The notes under the pieces: model-generated
Seen by the model: the letters and a program-made list of their open reading frames with translations, nothing else
What the model was told of the DNA's origin: nothing
Database searches by the model: none
NCBI RefSeq assembly: GCF_000471905.2
Contig: NW_006494865.1
Location: 470,496 to 534,495 of the forward strand
Direction: 5' to 3'
From: Amborella trichopoda
Lineage: Eukaryota; Streptophyta; Magnoliopsida; Amborellales; Amborellaceae
Length of the DNA: 64,000 nucleotides
Position numbers and translations under genes: made by a program
Part shown: in pieces, positions 33,349 to 45,435 of the stretch
Layout: every line of letters begins with the position of its first letter
Numbering within the stretch: the stretch's first letter is position 1

Positions 33349-35462
33349 CTACATAGATGAAAGTTAAAGGGATGAGTTGTAATGCCCAGTAAGTAGATCA
33401 CAGTGTCATGCTTTCCTGCCTATGAATATCATCTCACAATAATGCTCAAGGTTCTATGCCATTCTTTTAAAACACGAGTAATGTTTCATAATCATATGTA
33501 TTAGTGTGCTGTGCATGATTCTAAGTGAAGTAATAACAGATCAGATCAATCATATATGATAGGAAGCAAAGGTCAATCAAATCATTCAACCGTACAAATC
33601 TTAACAAATCAACATATTAAAGTAAGCATCGATAATTACCAACTAACTCACTCCCTAATTTGCCTACTCTCAAAGTAGAAGCTCTATGCATCAGGACAAG
33701 CCAATCCCATAGCTTAGGACGCCTACCATCACTTTGGAGGGAAAACACTGACAAATGGGGGAATCCATATCGTAATGTTTCATACACACACACACACACT
33801 GTCCTCAACGCACTTTGGGGCTTTTGATAGGCGATGGCCTTGCAAGAAACTACCCCTTAAGCCACCTTAGCTAGAAGTGCTAGAAGTGCTACAACTTTTG
33901 GGTGCCTATCACTATGAATAGGGGAGCGACCACCCAAACATCAACTACCCCGACTCCCGTCCTATCATTGGGTGAGTCGGAGAGGTCACAAGTCAAGCAA
34001 TGCAATACGTTCAAAGCATACCGATCAATCACATATCACAGTATGGTCATGCAATACACTCAAAGCATGCCAATCAATCACATAGCATAGTATGGTCATG
34101 TAATATGCTCAAACACTGCCAATCAATCACATATCATGGTATGGTCATGCAATACACTCAAAGCATCCCAATCAATCATATATCACAGTATGGTAATGTA
34201 ATACACTCAAAGCATGCCTATGAATCACAAAGCACTTATCACATAGCTGACCACACAGGTCTTATCACATATCACATAGAATGTCTTAAAATCATGAACA
34301 CATGTCACAACAGAACATGTAACATAACGTGTATACATATCATAACAGAGCATGTCTTACTACATGCATTCATATCATAACATAGCATACTTTCATTTCA
34401 TAACAGAATATGCCTCATTGTCATGCCTTCATTTCATAATAGAGCATTCTTTCATGCACACATATCATAATAGAGATAGGTTCATATTAAATGATAATAT
34501 GTCCAAAGCATACTACATATCATCAGGCTCATTAGCTCAAAAGACATCTTTCGATTATATTTCTAGTTTTCACAGTGAACATAGTCAACTTATAAAGGCA
34601 TATCATGATATAAAAATATAATTTGGACTTGAGACCACTTTTATAACAATCTAGGCTCATGAAAACACAACTTTCATGAAGGGGGTAACTATAAATTTTG
34701 GGTAGCCATTTTCCAAACTACTTGATGTTCTTGAACAAAACCTGCGTTTTCACAGTAGAATATCCAGGATGACATACTCAGAGGAAAATACGCATAACTT
34801 TCAAACCACAGGGAATTTTATTATGATTCATAAACAATTTTAAGAATAGACTCATTTATATTTCATTTAGGAGTGGTTCGACCTTATTCAGATATATTTT
34901 GGTTAGTGAAATCTTCATAAAATATACATAACAGTTATGGAAAGTTCCTGTTTTTACAGTGGAAAACCCAATGTGACGTTCTCATGGAAACTTGGCATAA
35001 CATTCAAACTACGGGGAATTTTATCATTATTCGAAAACTATTTTTAAAATAGACTCATTTATCTATCGTTTAAAAGTTCTTTGACCTCATTTTGATATCT
35101 TTTGGTCATTAAAAAGCTCTACACAAAAACACATTCAATCTCTGGAATTTCATTTTACAAATCTAGCATGCTTCAGAAAATGGTAAATAGCTTTTAAACC
35201 AAAAGGAATATTAGCAAGAGGTATTTTTCATTACGTTTCCTCAAAATTTCATGATCCTAGGAGATATATATATGATACTCAAACAGTTTATCAAACTGTA
35301 GCCACAGTTCTGGAAGACATAGCACACTCTAGTAGGATTTTAGTTACATGCACCCGCACCCATTTTCACACCCATACTCATACTTAAATCTCATACTTCG
35401 ATAAGTTAAGTAAACATACATCAATCTAAAGCATGAAAAATACAAAAACTAGATCCACTTAC
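33349..35462 (-). other. Predicted intron within chromovirus LTR
   Basis: Donor TTTTGTAAGTGG at 35462 and acceptor TTTCATCTATGTAG ending at 33349, both on the minus strand. Both borders align with those of the LTRs at 45780-47901 and 11334-12878. It contains the internal LTR repeats and a 49-bp array. Confidence 0.4.
34005..34240. repeat. 49-bp minisatellite
   Basis: 'atcaatcacatatcacagta' followed by 'tggtcatgcaatacactcaaagc'; unit starts 34024, 34073, 34122 and 34171 are each 49 bp apart. It is followed by looser 'catatcataacagagcat' words to about 34470. The array is inside the predicted LTR intron. Confidence 0.88.
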
Positions 35463-36409
35463 AAAACTAAATGAAACTCTAAAGTGCTCCGCATAGATTT
35501 CACACCAAATGCCAAGCCCTAAAGGATGGGTTCAAACTCAAAGGCTTAAGGTTGAGAAAGGTCTCAAAGCTCAAAGTCTTAAGGTAAGAGGGGGAGAACG
35601 TCGGTGAGAGAGGGCAGGGAGTAGAGAGAGAGAGAAGACCGAATAGATGGGTGTGAAGGGGGTATAAGTAAGCTTAGGTGGTGGTAGCATGCAATTGCAA
35701 CATGGCATCTAAGAGGGCATGCATGAGGGGAGAGAGAAAGGCAAGCATGAGAGACATCATCATGTGATAGAAGCATGCAATTAACAAGAGGCATGCAAGA
35801 GGAGAGAGAGAGAGCAAGCATGGGAGACATCATCATTATGGGCTGGAGCATGCTTGTGCCACATGGCACACATTCATGGAGAGGGAGAGAACAAGAGAGA
35901 GAAAGAGCTCCCTAGACTACCGTACACCACCCGCGCACAATGGTGCACACAAATGCCCATACTCCCAGCAAAGAACTCATCTTCCCGTGCTCAACGCTAG
36001 TTCATATCCATTCGTGCTCACCAGCATGCCATAACCATATGTGCTCAACAGCGCTCCAATCCACCTGCTCACAAAAGCGTAATAGCCATCCGTGCACCCC
36101 AGCACACATCCCATTCGTGCATCATCACGCTCTTGCTACGCTCAACAATGCACTTATTCATTCGCACCTTACCGCGCACACACACACCCGCACCCAACTG
36201 GGTGTATCCACATCCGTGCTCTCACGAGCACACACACATCTGCTCACACATGTGCTTTAACACGTATCCAACCTTGCACAATCGCTTGCTTGCATTTAAG
36301 CATGTACTGATCTGCCAGCGCTCACACAAGTATCACCACACCAGCTCCCTCTTTCCAACGACTCGCTGGTGCACTACAATACGTCGAAAACGTCTGGGTC
36401 CTTATAATA

Positions 36410-37009
36410 GGGTTGTAGTTGTAAGGTCTCTTTGTGACGTGATGGTACTTTTTCCAAGGTTGCCTAGTGTTAAGCTTATTCTACAGTGTTCCCTTGGTCT
36501 GGCAGTGTCTTGGGTACTAGCAAGGTAGGTTGTCACTGGTTCTCTTCTAATTTGTGTGAGGGATGCAGGTACGTCAAAAATGATGTACAATAACTTGTCC
36601 TGACAGATGTTTCTCTTTGAGAGAAGAGACAAGTGCAACATTTGGAATGTGACTTTGTCGTCGAAGTTCATATTTTTGAATCCTTACCAAGACATGTTTG
36701 TTTCTTCTCAACAAAATATTTTTGTTTCTTGGCATCACTATGATCCGTAAGGGGGAGATCACGCTACGCTTCTTCCTGAGGGGCGACTAAAGTGGACTCT
36801 TAGTCAATTGGGGATTATTCTTAAGGCTCCCTTCCCAATGCTTTTGGAATCATTTTCTTTTTCTGGGAGAGCATGCTGATAGGCTGCCTCATAAAGGGCT
36901 TACCACTCCATATCGACAATGCTTCCTTATTGGACCAGCTAGTGAGTTCCCTTGGTGGGCCTCGCCCCAATCTATCTGGTGGGGATTTTTTGTTCTAGGA
37001 TCAGGGGAA
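36410..37009. other. C1, first part
   Basis: No gene seen. The block 36560-36700 matches 19910-20030 of C2. It borders the chromovirus LTR at 36409. Confidence 0.45.
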
Positions 37010-37500
37010 TTTGATTTTTGGCTCTAGGGCCGGAATTTGGAATCTTGGCACCGGGTCGAAATTTTGATTTTGGCGTTGGGGCAAGAATTTGGATTTTGGC
37101 GCTGATGTCAGAATTTGGATTTGTACGCTGGGGTCAGAGATTTTGGATTGGCTCTAGGGCCAGAATTTGGATTTTGTCACTGGGGCTAGAATTTTCATTT
37201 TGGCATTGGGGCCGAAGATTTGGATTTTGGCATTGGGGCCAAAGATTTGGATTTGCTCGGGGGCAAGATTTTGGATTTTGGCGCTAGGGCCAGAATTTGG
37301 ATTTTAGCACTGGGCCAGAGATTTGGATTTGAATTTAGGGCTAGAATTTGGATTTTGGCATTGGCGTCGAAATTTGGATTTTGGTACTGGAGTTGGAGAT
37401 TTGGATTTTTGCACTTGGGTCGGAGATTTGGAGTTTTGCTCTGGGGTCGGAGATTTGGATTTTGGCACTGGAGCCGGAGATTTGGATTTTTCTCTAGGGC
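37010..37500. repeat. ~30-bp minisatellite (C1)
   Basis: About 16 units of 'ggggccagaatttggatttt' plus 'ggcgct'. It shares the core 'gcgctg-ggcc-gaattt' with the 37-bp array of C2 (20440-21236). Frames rich in Gly, Phe and Trp follow from the repeat. Confidence 0.9.
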
Positions 37501-39440
37501 CTTTTTTTTTCTTGCTTTTGAAGTTAGCTATAGTCTTTCTTGTTCTTTTAATCAATAGTTGCATTAACTTGTTTATTTTAATCCAAGCGCCCTTTCAGGT
37601 TTTCACTTGAATTGGATAGGAGCGTTGCCACAAGCATGGTTTTTGCTGACTCCTTTTTTAGGCATTTTTACTCGTGACTTTAAGGTCATGCCCACCTTTT
37701 TTTATTTCCATTTTTACTCATGGATCCCTTGCTGGTTTTTGCCATGCTCGTTTTTCTTGTTTTTTCAGGACACTTTTTCTCATGGCTTCATGGCCATGCC
37801 CACCTGTCATTTTTACTCATGGCGCCCTTACAGGTTTTTGCCAAGCCTAATTTTTTTCTTATTTATTGGGGATTCTTCTTTTTGGAGGGATCCTGCTTGG
37901 ATGGGGTTTCGTTGGTGCACTGAACACCGCGGATGAGATGTCAAACGATAAAATAGCCTTTGTGCACGCGAAATGTATGAGCACTGATTGTCAAAGTGGG
38001 ACTCCGTGAGGCGAGATGCATGCACGTGGAAGCAGGATATTGCCTAGGAAGGCAGGTCATTTTGATGATTAGCCAACTTGTTCCTAGGAAACGTTGACGA
38101 GAAGGCAAAAGATTTTCTCGTACTCCTTTGAAACTGATGATTAGGAAGCCAGACAACGGAAGATTTGACGGGTGATCCTTTGGAAATGACACCTGGGAGC
38201 CGAGACTGCGGAGAACTTTGACTAGTAGTCGATCGACGTGTTGTCGCAGTGACACGTGTCTGTGTGGTCGAATGAAGCATTACTCGAGAAGCAAAGTGCT
38301 TTTATGACGGGCCTGTGGCTTTTTTAAAAAGGGGCTTATGCCAAGTGAGCATGAACGGAACTCTTGCTTTCGAGAAGCTTCTTTCTTCTTACTTTCCTAT
38401 TTTCTTTTCTTTGTAGAGGGGAAGAAGATCTCTCTTTCGTTTGAAGCCTTTGTTTTTTGGAGGCCATGCCGTTTGCTTAGGCTGGCTTTTGAATCCTAGA
38501 TCTTGGAGTGCATCTCAGCATTATGCTTTTGGGTGAAGATGTTCGACCCTGCGAAAGCATTTAGGGACCCACGTTGGATGGTGGGTTTGTGTTTTCAGGT
38601 CCCTACTTTTTGCTTAGGATCCAGAAAACAAGGTCCTAGGCTGTGCATCAAGTTCTGAGGGATTGTGATGGTGTTCGCTTGCCCATTATCTTCTTCATGA
38701 TGTAGGGTTAGATGGATGATTTGGTCCACTACAACATTCGATGTTTGGGTGGACTTCCAACATGTCAAGCGGGGGAGTTCCTGCTTGGCTCTTCGCGTGT
38801 AGCTGCTCCCTTTGCCACCTCTTGGTTCTTTGCCTTCACTCGAGGGTGAAAACGAGCGAGAGGTTATTTTCATTATTTTCAAGCTCCCTTTCGTAGCAAA
38901 GAATGAACAATCTTTTTAGACAACACGATCACTTTAAAAAGGCGATAACAGATTTGGAGACCATGTCTCTTGAAGAAAGACTCATTCCAGAACGAGCTTG
39001 TACTCATTTGAGAGTTACAGTTTTATTGTAATCGCAGCTTTGTAATCACTCCTTTGTTCATGAAATAAAAAGTCTTCCCTTTCGGCTTGCATCCTTCCTT
39101 TCTTGTGACTTGCGCTTCTCCGCCTTTTCTTGATTTTCTTTGCTCCTCGTTTCCCTTATATGCTTGGTTCTTATACCCTTTTTGATGGCAGGGATAAGGA
39201 TGCGTCTTAGGGGACTTGTTTCTACCCTAAGTGGGGTGTGCGAACCATTTGACTCAAATCGTTTAGGTCTTCATTCGACCCTTAGGGTGTGTGCCATTTC
39301 TGGTTTTTGTGAAGACCCTGCTTTCATTTTTGGAGGCGGATTTAATATCATGCCCCCGAGACCATGGGTGGCATAGTGTTATTGTCGTGCTGCCAGGACA
39401 TGTGTTAACAATTTAGTGGTCGTGTGGCTTGGACCTTAGC
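37501..39440 (+). other. C1: conserved block and putative antisense unit
   Basis: 37580-37860 is the reverse complement of the GAGTAAAA block of A1 and A2. A weak TATA (38321-38330) and a plant-like poly(A) region ('tttgtaatcactcc', AATAAA 39064-39069) follow. This unit points at the end of the minus-strand Tat integrase (39440), so it is antisense to pol, as in A1 and A2. No frame with a known domain was found; 38595-38882 (-) and 39140-39376 (+) are uncharacterised. Confidence 0.4.
39064..39069 (+). terminator. Poly(A) signal of antisense unit C1
   Basis: AATAAA preceded by the T-rich 'tttgtaatcactcctttg', a plant-like poly(A) context, about 370 bp from the convergent end of pol. The C2 counterpart (about 22517) is AATGAG. 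Confidence 0.45.
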
Positions 39441-40640
39441 TTAGGGATAATATTTTTTCAAATATCTTCGGTTAACTAGTGGCATGTCCTCTTCTCCTTC
39501 AGAATTGACCAATACGTAAGCTCCATTGGGAAAGGCATTACTCACCACAAATGCACCATCCCATTTTGTTTAGAATTTTCCCTTAATTCGTCCGTGAGCA
39601 AAGATAAGTTTCCTTACTGTTAAGTCCAATTCCCCTTCCACGAATGATCATATTTTGGTCAATTTGTCGAAAGCTCGTTGCATATGATTCTTGTAGGAGG
39701 ATCTGTTGTGCTTGCATCCTCTTTTCCTCAAGTGTGTATAGTTTTTTTTAACAGAGGTTAGCTCGTTCTTCATTTGTCATTTCATAGTGGAGGTCTATCC
39801 TAAGGGAAGGCAATTGAATCTCTAGAGGCCACACAGCTTCACCCCCATGTACCAGGGAGTAGGGGTCGACTGAGTGGGGCCTCGAGCTGTGATGCGGTAA
39901 GCCCATAGAATTTCAGAGAGTTTTTCGTGCCAATCTCGTTTAGTACCAGAACCAGAATTTCATAGAGCGATGCAAAGAGTCTTCTTAAAAGCTTCAGCCA
40001 GACCATTAGCTCTCGGATGGTACATGGTCTAGTATTTTCATGTAAACCCGAACTAATTAGCTAGTCTGTTAATTGATTACTTCAAAATTGGAGGTCGTTG
40101 TCAGAAATGATTCGGTCAGGCACCTTGAATCTATATATGATATGGCGACACAAAAAATTGGTCACTGCATGACTGGGGACTTTCTTGAGTGGGACCGCCT
40201 CGGCCCATTTGGAGAAGTAATATGTGGCAGCAAGTATGAATATGTGCCTTGACGAAGAAGGTGGATCAATAGGACCTACGATGTCCATGCCCCATTGGGC
40301 GAAAGGCTAAGATGCCACTGTTGGGTGAAGAGGTTCGGGAGGTTGGTGAATGAAGCTTGAATGAATTTGACATACTGGACAGCTTTTTGCTAGCATAAGG
40401 GAGTCAGTATTCATGGTAGGCCACTAGTAGCCTATTATGATGATCCTATTGTACAACTTAGGACCTGACTGTTGCATTCTGCAAACTCCAAAATGAACTT
40501 CTTTGAGCACGTAGTTGGCTTCTTCTTGATCAATGCATCTGAGCAGCATGTCATTGTAGGAAGTTTGGAACAGGGTATTGTTATGACACACATATCATGT
40601 GGCTGAACTTCGAATCATGTTTCTCTCAATAGGATCGTAG
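39440..40640 (-). pseudogene. pol: Tat integrase (remnant)
   Basis: The core frame 40288-40082 reads MDIVGPIDPPSSSRHIFILA, KWAEAVPLKKV, and IISDNDLQF; both Asp residues (MDIVGP, SDN) are present. The downstream half is in several frames with stops, but EAVWPLEIQLPSLR-like and DEKRLEAQQ-like words can be followed, and the end LKKYYP-like is near 39445. The zinc-binding part (40310-40640) is barely visible. Confidence 0.85.
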
Positions 40641-40999
40641 GGGGGTCGATTATGTTGGAGGTAATCTTTCATTGGGATGTGCCAGCCAGTTGCCAGCTAT
40701 TTCCGTGTATGTGTAGTCTGGTGGTGCTGATTCTTTTTATCCTCTTTGTTCTCTTTGATTGTAGGAGATCTCGGTGAATGACATGAATTTTGCACGTCTC
40801 CCTCATCAGTGCTTTCTGTTTCAAATGGGCATCGTCCGGATGGCTGTTCCTTGCCATTTTCGTTGGGTTCTTTAATGATCTCAATGCATCTCCATTTTGC
40901 TACCCAGACTGGTGTGGCCCATTTGGGTGACATTGGAATAGTTGCTACTAATATGGTGAGTGCATCAGCTTGTCCATTAAGCCTTCACGGTACTTGCTC
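40641..40999 (-). pseudogene. Linker between archaeal-type RNase H and integrase
   Basis: Degraded. A 78-aa minus frame includes ATPVWVAKWRCIEIIKEPNE, with little to identify it other than position. Equivalent to 2111-2570 (+). Confidence 0.45.
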
Positions 41000-41420
41000 A
41001 AGCGTAACCTCTTCGAATTCGACCATCAATGACTTGACAATATTGAAGTAAGGTTTTGGATTTTATTTCCTTACATCATGTACCCCTTTGACCTGTCTAA
41101 TTACCAATTCTAAGTCCACGTAAACATCCAAACACTTCAGGTCCACATGGGAGGCAATCTTCAAGCCTATGATGAGTGCTTGATACTCGGCTTCATTATG
41201 CGATTCTATCCCTGGGAGGGAAAAGGCCAGAGGAAGAAGGCCATCATATGGTGTAGAGAACACTTCACCTGCACTTCTTTTCTCAGACTGGAATGGCCCG
41301 TAAAAATGCATTTTCCATCCCCCTGAGACTTAAGTGTGGAAGACCTCTTTGTCTGGTAGATCATCGATTAAGGGGGTACCGACTGGCAAACGATGGGAAT
41401 CTAGAAAGTCTGTGAGGGCT
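41000..41420 (-). pseudogene. pol: Tat archaeal-type RNase H (remnant)
   Basis: Minus frame 41311-41063 starts MHFYGPFQSEKRSAGE, where the usual FDGA block has become FYGP so the first catalytic Asp is lost. SHNEAEYQALIIGLKIA and the LVIRQVKGVHDVRK block follow. The amino-terminal YVPQKAVKG tail of the first RNase H precedes it at about 41450. Confidence 0.88.
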
Positions 41421-41900
41421 TAGCCCTTGACAGCTTTTTGTGGCACATACATGATGTCAAATTCCATGAGTAGTTACCATTTAGCAAGTCAGCACGACAA
41501 GAGGTATTTTATTGGGTTTGCTCGAGAAATGAGCTGGACGACGAGCGAGTAGAAAGTGCCAGAGTTTTTTACTGCAAAGATGAGAGCTAAGCACATCTTT
41601 CCTATCGGCGAGTAATTCTCCTCAGCCCCCTGCATCCTTCGACTCAGGTAGTGCATAACTGTTTCTCTTCCCTCGTCATTGTTTTGGGCTCGCAGCGCTC
41701 CAAGCAACTCGTCCAATGCCATCACATATAAAATGGGGGTCTCCTTATAATTGGAGTAGAAAGGATCGGGGGCTTCAGCATATTACTTTTGATATCATCA
41801 AAGGCTTTTTGACATGCCTCATCCCATTCGAAGGGAACATCTTTCTTCAAGAGATGGGAGAAGGGCTGGCATCACCCTGATAGGTTAGAGATGAAGAGAT
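41421..41900 (-). pseudogene. pol: Tat RNase H, first domain (remnant)
   Basis: Minus frame 41725-41489: ALDELLGALRAQNNDEGRE, MHYLSRRMQGAEENYSPIGK and CLALIFAV, then LISRANPIKYL. Preceding sequence to 41900 (ILYVMALDE start and [24 protein letters not shown] words) is readable across stops. Confidence 0.88.
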
Positions 41901-42770
41901 CTAAGCTCCCGCAGATTTCTTGTCGGTGGAATTTCTTAAATGGCTTCAATCTTAATAGGTTCTATTTCCAGGCTGCAATATCTGATAATGAACCTGAAGA
42001 ATTTTCCAGACCGTATGCCAACGACACATTTCAGAGGGTTCATTTTGAGTTGATGGAGGCGAAGTCTCTTAAAGACTTTTGCCAAATATTTTTATATGAT
42101 TGCTTCTTCTGTCGGACTTGACCATAAGGTCATCCACATAGCATTCCACCTCCTCGTGGAGCATGTCCTCGAAGACAGTGGTCATGGCTCTTTGATAGGT
42201 GGCACCCAGGTTCTTGAGGCCGAAGGGCATCACTGTGTAGCAAAAGACTCCATTCGGAGTTAGGAAAGCAGTGGATTCTTCAGCTTTTGAGGCCATCCTT
42301 ATTTAGTTGTTGCCAGAATGGCCATCCATGAACGAGAATGCTTGACAATTGGCAGTTGAGTCAATCAGTAACTCAGTGAATGGGAGTGGGAAATCATCTT
42401 TGGGATAAGTTGAATTCAAATCACAGAAGTCGATACACATCCTAATTGCCCGTTTCTCTTCTTGACTCACACTACATTGGCCAGCTATTTTGGATATTTG
42501 ACTTCTCGAATGAATTGTGCTGCAATAAGCTTGTTGACTTCTGCTTCGATCTGGATTTCTATATCTGCTATGAACCTCCATGACTTCTGCTTAACACGTT
42601 TGGAGAATGGATCAATCCATAATTTGCGAACTGGTACCCGGGGATCGAGACCAGGAATTTCTTCGTAATGCCAAGCAAACACTTCTCGATTAGCCCTCAA
42701 GAATTCTTTGTAGTCCTTTTCTTCAGGAGACATGATGGTTGAGATATAAGTAGGCTTTGGGTCGGTTTAA
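41900..42770 (-). pseudogene. pol: Tat reverse transcriptase (remnant)
   Basis: Frames 42733-42485 (EVNKLIAAQFIREVKYPK), 42581-42303 (RMCIDFCDLNSTYPKDDFPLPF, quoted in part: CIDFCDLN, YPKDDFPLP; SFMDGHSGNN) and 42296-42069 (GVFCYTVMPFGLKNLGATYQ, ECYVDDLMVKS). The YVDD catalytic motif is intact. Two frameshifts and an in-frame stop near 42303 break it. Confidence 0.92.
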
Positions 42771-43760
42771 TCACCCAAATTCACTTCTTCTAAGTCATCA
42801 GCTGTGGCTTGGCCACTGTCTTCTAAAACCTCCAGGGCTTCATCTACCTCCTCTTCATCGACGGGAGGCCTGTCAACTATCCGCTATTGAGTTTTGAATA
42901 TTTCGACCGTCTTCCTGGAGAGTGATGGATCTTTTTTTTTTTCTTTGGTCTCCTTGGAGGTAGATTCTTAGTCAATCTGGTTAACTCCTATCATCACTTG
43001 AGGTTCTCGAGGAACAACTTCCTCAACAATAAGTTCTCGAAGGGATGCTGGTGGATCTTGTGGAACCATCTCATGGGAAATTTGGTTGGCGAAGAAGAGG
43101 CACGGAGGTAGGCTTGGGTGCCCTGAGTAACCAAGGTCTTTTTTTTTATTATGCTGAGATGCTATAGTATTGATGACAGTGAAGGGTGCTAGCATAACCT
43201 TGCCATCATTCAACCTGTGGTTGTCAGTAGGTTTGTAATCCATCTTCTTCAGGATTTGATGAGCTTTAGGGCAGTATAAATCGCATCGGCGTATGTCTTC
43301 GACGTTTAAAAAAGGATTACTTCACTAGCTTATCTAGCCAACTACTTCTGGAGTTTCTAGGGTAAAACCTGGTAAAGGAGCAGGCATGGATTTAGAGGGG
43401 CCAACTTACTCCATCTTAGCTTTTCCTTTTCTTATAGGTTCCATTTGGTGGGACGAATTTTGTGTCTATTCCTTTGGTGCTATAATCGAAACCTATCCTT
43501 GAGGCCCATATCATTGATCAAAGGCACTAGCGGAGTTGTGAATGGGGGAGGATGGTCCACTTCTTGTCTCTTAGCATGAAATTCGAGCTTCCAACCCGAA
43601 GGTTGAAAAGTGCAAGGTCTTTTGGGAATCTTACATGTGGCAAGCTTGGCTTGTGACTCTGAGGTCAACTCCTTCCTTTTAAAGGACTAGGGTAGTCAGG
43701 ACTTCAAGGATTTGTAGGACCTTGAGATGGTCTAGCTGGTGCGTAGGGGAAGAACGAGAT
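42740..43760 (-). pseudogene. pol: Tat protease-RT linker
   Basis: Acidic linker ending DLEEVNLGD and YISTIMSPEEKDYKEFLRAN before RT. Upstream frames 43243-42968 and 43668-43480 contain MDYKPTDNHRLNDGK and KRPCTFQPSGWKLE, with no recognised domain. The sequence between PR and RT in Tat elements is long and variable, consistent with this. Confidence 0.65.
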
Positions 43761-43764
43761 CAAC

Positions 43765-44250
43765 TTACACCCACCTTTGGTCTCCCTGAACCGTCAGGCT
43801 TGTAGGCTCAAGCTGCTCTAGACTTAACTCGATCTGGGTAAGAATCCTTCGAGGCATAAGGTTTCCTACTGACCCCCCGTCTAGCATGATTCGGTTGACC
43901 TGACAGGCATGTAGCTCACCAGTTGCAAACAGAGGTCTGTTCTGGATTTGTTTTCCTAATTGTAGGTCGTTGTCTGAGAAAGTGATAGCCATGCAAGTGT
44001 TGAGTATTGTTGTGTCTACCTCAACCCATTCAAATTTAGTTTCGTATACTTCAAGGATGGAGAGAGCCTGTACCACGACCATTCAAAAGTCTTTAGACAA
44101 TATGAGGGCATCATAGATACTCAGGAGAGATGGTAGTGTTCTTAGATGCCCAATCACATCGTATTTGACTTTGTCGCTCTCAAGAAGGGTGATCTTTTGG
44201 TTTTCCACTAATTTGAACGCGCTAATGGGGCGTTTTTTAGAAGGGAAGGA
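43765..44250 (-). pseudogene. pol: Tat aspartic protease (remnant)
   Basis: Minus strand, first VKYDVIGHLRTLPSLLSIYD (44180-44110), the conserved lead-in block, then after a stop frame 44082-43765 with MAITFSDNDLQLG, LFATGELHACQVNRIMLDGG and SVGNLMP. The active-site triplet is Asp-Gly-Gly, the form usual for Tat proteases, so the core may be unaltered. It is the only recognisable Tat protease in the window. Confidence 0.85.
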
Positions 44251-44259
44251 ATTGCTACC

Positions 44260-44880
44260 ACTGTCAGCGAAGAGTCGGTCTTAGTCGTGGATTCAGGCAA
44301 TGAAGGCTAGCAAAACTACGCAGCTAAGAAGGGTGTAGGAGAGGTTGGAAGGGGTGAGAGTTGCGGTGGTGTAGAAGTTTTGTTGTGGGCAGGGAAGGTG
44401 TCTACGAATTTTAAGCGAGCGGGTGGTTTATAGACAGGAGCAGCGGGGTCCGAAGAAGGGATTAGTGGTGGTCCAAGGTATTTTGGGGTTTTAGGTGGTG
44501 CTGGCCTTTGGGTTGTTCTTAGCATTCGTCCTTACCACAACCGCATTTGGTGAACCAGTGCTGTCGTGAATCCTTGGTGAAATATCAGCATATGACATGC
44601 GTCATATGTTGGAATGCTCTCTTTTTTCGAGTTTCCTTTGCTCAAGTCGAGTTCTAAAGGCCGTTGGGTCTCTGTCGCTGCCTGGATTGGTGCTTGAAGG
44701 CCTTGGGGCCATTGTTGAAATTGGATGGTCTCAAGATGGCCTTGGGGCTGTATCTCTTTCATTTGCTCGTGACAGCCTTGGGGACACGGATCGGATGGGG
44801 TGAGTCCATCTTCTTGTACTTTGATGATGCAATAATGAAAGGTGTCATTGATCTCAGTTTCTTCCATATCTCGTAACGGA
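44260..44880 (-). pseudogene. Pro-rich frames upstream of Tat protease, possibly gag end
   Basis: Minus frames 44525-44316 (PPKTPKYLGPPLIPSSDPAA, Pro-rich) and 44867-44532 (Gln-rich middle QGLQAPIQAATETQ). They occupy the place of the gag carboxyl end. No gag core or zinc knuckle was found, so this is a positional guess. Confidence 0.4.
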
Positions 44881-45435
44881 TAGAACCGATTTTATTTTAG
44901 TGGGTCCCTTGAGATCGAAGGTTCTAGTTTAGGCCTTCAGATTTACACTTCCATCTTCTGTATCTATTTGATTTAAAGATTCCAGTAGGCCTTCTCCCAA
45001 ATTCGAAACTGACTTTGATTTTCTTCTCAGCTGGCTTACCCTACAGAGATGTTGATGAAGTGGACTAATTCATGTAACACATGACTTCCAAGAAGTAGGG
45101 AGCTCGCAATTGTCCTTGGAGGCCTTGGTATTCTTGGGAAAGGGAGGTATTGACTGGTCATTCTTGAGGATGTCTTACCTCGGGTGCTGCCCCAAGATTT
45201 ATTTTGCAAGTGTTAATATGGAGGAGTAACCAGAAAGGTGCTTGAAGGAAATTTCTTCGAGTATCATGTGGTGAACGTCTTCGGGAGAGTGAGCGGTGCA
45301 TTTGATGCTCCTTTCTCTTTTTCATCTCTAGGGTCACCGGTCTTGCAAGTGTGTGCATAGCCCGTAGGAGTGTTTGGGGAGGTTTGTGTCCCCACCCCTC
45401 GTGAAGTGGAAGGTTAGATATTTGAAATACCATCC
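44881..45435. other. Unassigned stretch next to chromovirus LTR
   Basis: No protein recognised. On the minus strand TGGTATTTC (45432-45424) begins three bases past the LTR end and resembles a PBS start. The sequence below does not look like chromovirus gag. Confidence 0.4.

Larger units (their letters stand above)
32944..36409 (-). mobile_element. Chromovirus 5' LTR, complete
   Basis: About 3.47 kb on the minus strand, from about 36409 to ...GGGGTCGTGACA at 32944. A weak TATA (minus CTTATACCCCC, about 35669-35663) is 740 bp after the start. Predicted splice sites lie at 35462 (GTAAGTGGATCTAGT) and 33349 (CTATGTAG). Three internal repeats with 'gggaattttat' words are near 34810, 35013 and 35203, as in the copy at 11735-12160. 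The start was set by alignment with 48606. There are only short, unconvincing frames inside. Confidence 0.8.

Noticed and set aside
37018..37558. Gly/Phe/Trp-rich frames
   Set aside because: Product of the 30-bp array.
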